From positions 1 to 64,000 of the forward strand of contig JAJSPD010000015.1 of the NCBI GenBank assembly GCA_021307315.1: 64,000 nucleotides of DNA, read 5' to 3'. The DNA is from Bisporella sp. PMI_857 (Eukaryota > Ascomycota > Leotiomycetes > Helotiales > Helotiaceae). This document shows, piece by piece, positions 63,769 through 64,000 of the stretch (its first letter is position 1; every line of letters begins with the position of its first letter). The translations under genes were made by a program, and so were the position numbers. The notes under the pieces are model-generated. The model was not told the origin of the DNA and searched no databases. It saw only the letters and a program-made list of their open reading frames with translations.

Positions 63769-64000
63769 GAGTCAAAAGAACTACGGCTCTCAGATATGGT
63801 GTCGTGTTACTCAGAAATCGAACAGTTATGTTGCAGCAACAGATCTCTCACTGAAATATTGGCAGCGCAATGTCCTTTCCTCATCGTCATTGTTCCTATT
63901 CTCAACTCATACGAGTGGAAACCCCACAAAACCTCTCCACTAAGGAATTTATCCTTGTTCAAATGCTCGGAATCGTCAGATTGCCTGTAGCCGCACGATA
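63769..64000. other. Upstream region of the 2OG oxygenase
   Basis: Promoter-proximal sequence up to the end of the window. No gene was recognised; the cluster may continue beyond. Confidence 0.4.

Overview
This window comes from a filamentous ascomycete (Pezizomycotina). Genes are split by short introns of about 47-95 nt with GT..AG ends and CTRAY-like branch points. Families typical of this group are present: Clr5, HET, Pth11-type rhodopsin-like membrane proteins, FSH hydrolases, a highly reducing polyketide synthase (HR-PKS) and a Zn2Cys6 regulator. The sequence is moderately AT-rich and has no tRNA, rRNA or CRISPR that I could recognise. The lower taxonomic rank cannot be read from the window. 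Exon models are conceptual: I joined splice sites by reading frame and family motifs.

Layout. 0-7 kb: a decayed pogo/Fot1-type transposase, a Clr5-domain protein, a fragment of a wall-protein-like gene and an EthD-domain protein. 8-12.5 kb: a J-like/F-box-like protein, an AlkB-type dioxygenase with CUE and GRF domains, and PEX7. 12.9-19.5 kb: a small terpenoid locus of a divergent farnesyl-diphosphate-synthase paralogue and a bifunctional-diterpene-synthase-like gene transcribed divergently, followed by a P450. 20-27.3 kb: housekeeping genes (mitochondrial-type DEAD-box helicase, a conserved fungal membrane protein, CDC45). 28.9-29.8 kb: HET-gene relic. 30.3-63.8 kb: a large secondary-metabolism region with FMO, class I aminotransferase, rhodopsin-like protein, MFS transporter, FSH hydrolase, 11-exon HR-PKS, berberine-bridge-type oxidase, Zn2Cys6 regulator, full-length ABCC transporter and 2OG-Fe(II) oxygenase.

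How the genes may work together. In the terpenoid locus the prenyltransferase would supply FPP or GGPP, the cyclase would ionise it at a class I site (DEYVE plus NDxxSxxxD), and the P450 would oxidise the product. The cyclase has lost its N-terminal region and its class II DxDD motif reads DLED, so it looks like a class I-only descendant of a fungal CPS/KS enzyme. In the polyketide region the HR-PKS (KS-AT-DH-cMT-ER-KR-ACP, no thioesterase) builds a reduced, methylated chain. Release could involve the divergently transcribed FSH hydrolase, although its catalytic His is replaced. FMO, aminotransferase, FAD oxidase and 2OG oxygenase are candidate tailoring enzymes, and two transporters and a regulator complete the set. 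Symmetrical CGG..CCG sites lie in the key promoters of both loci.
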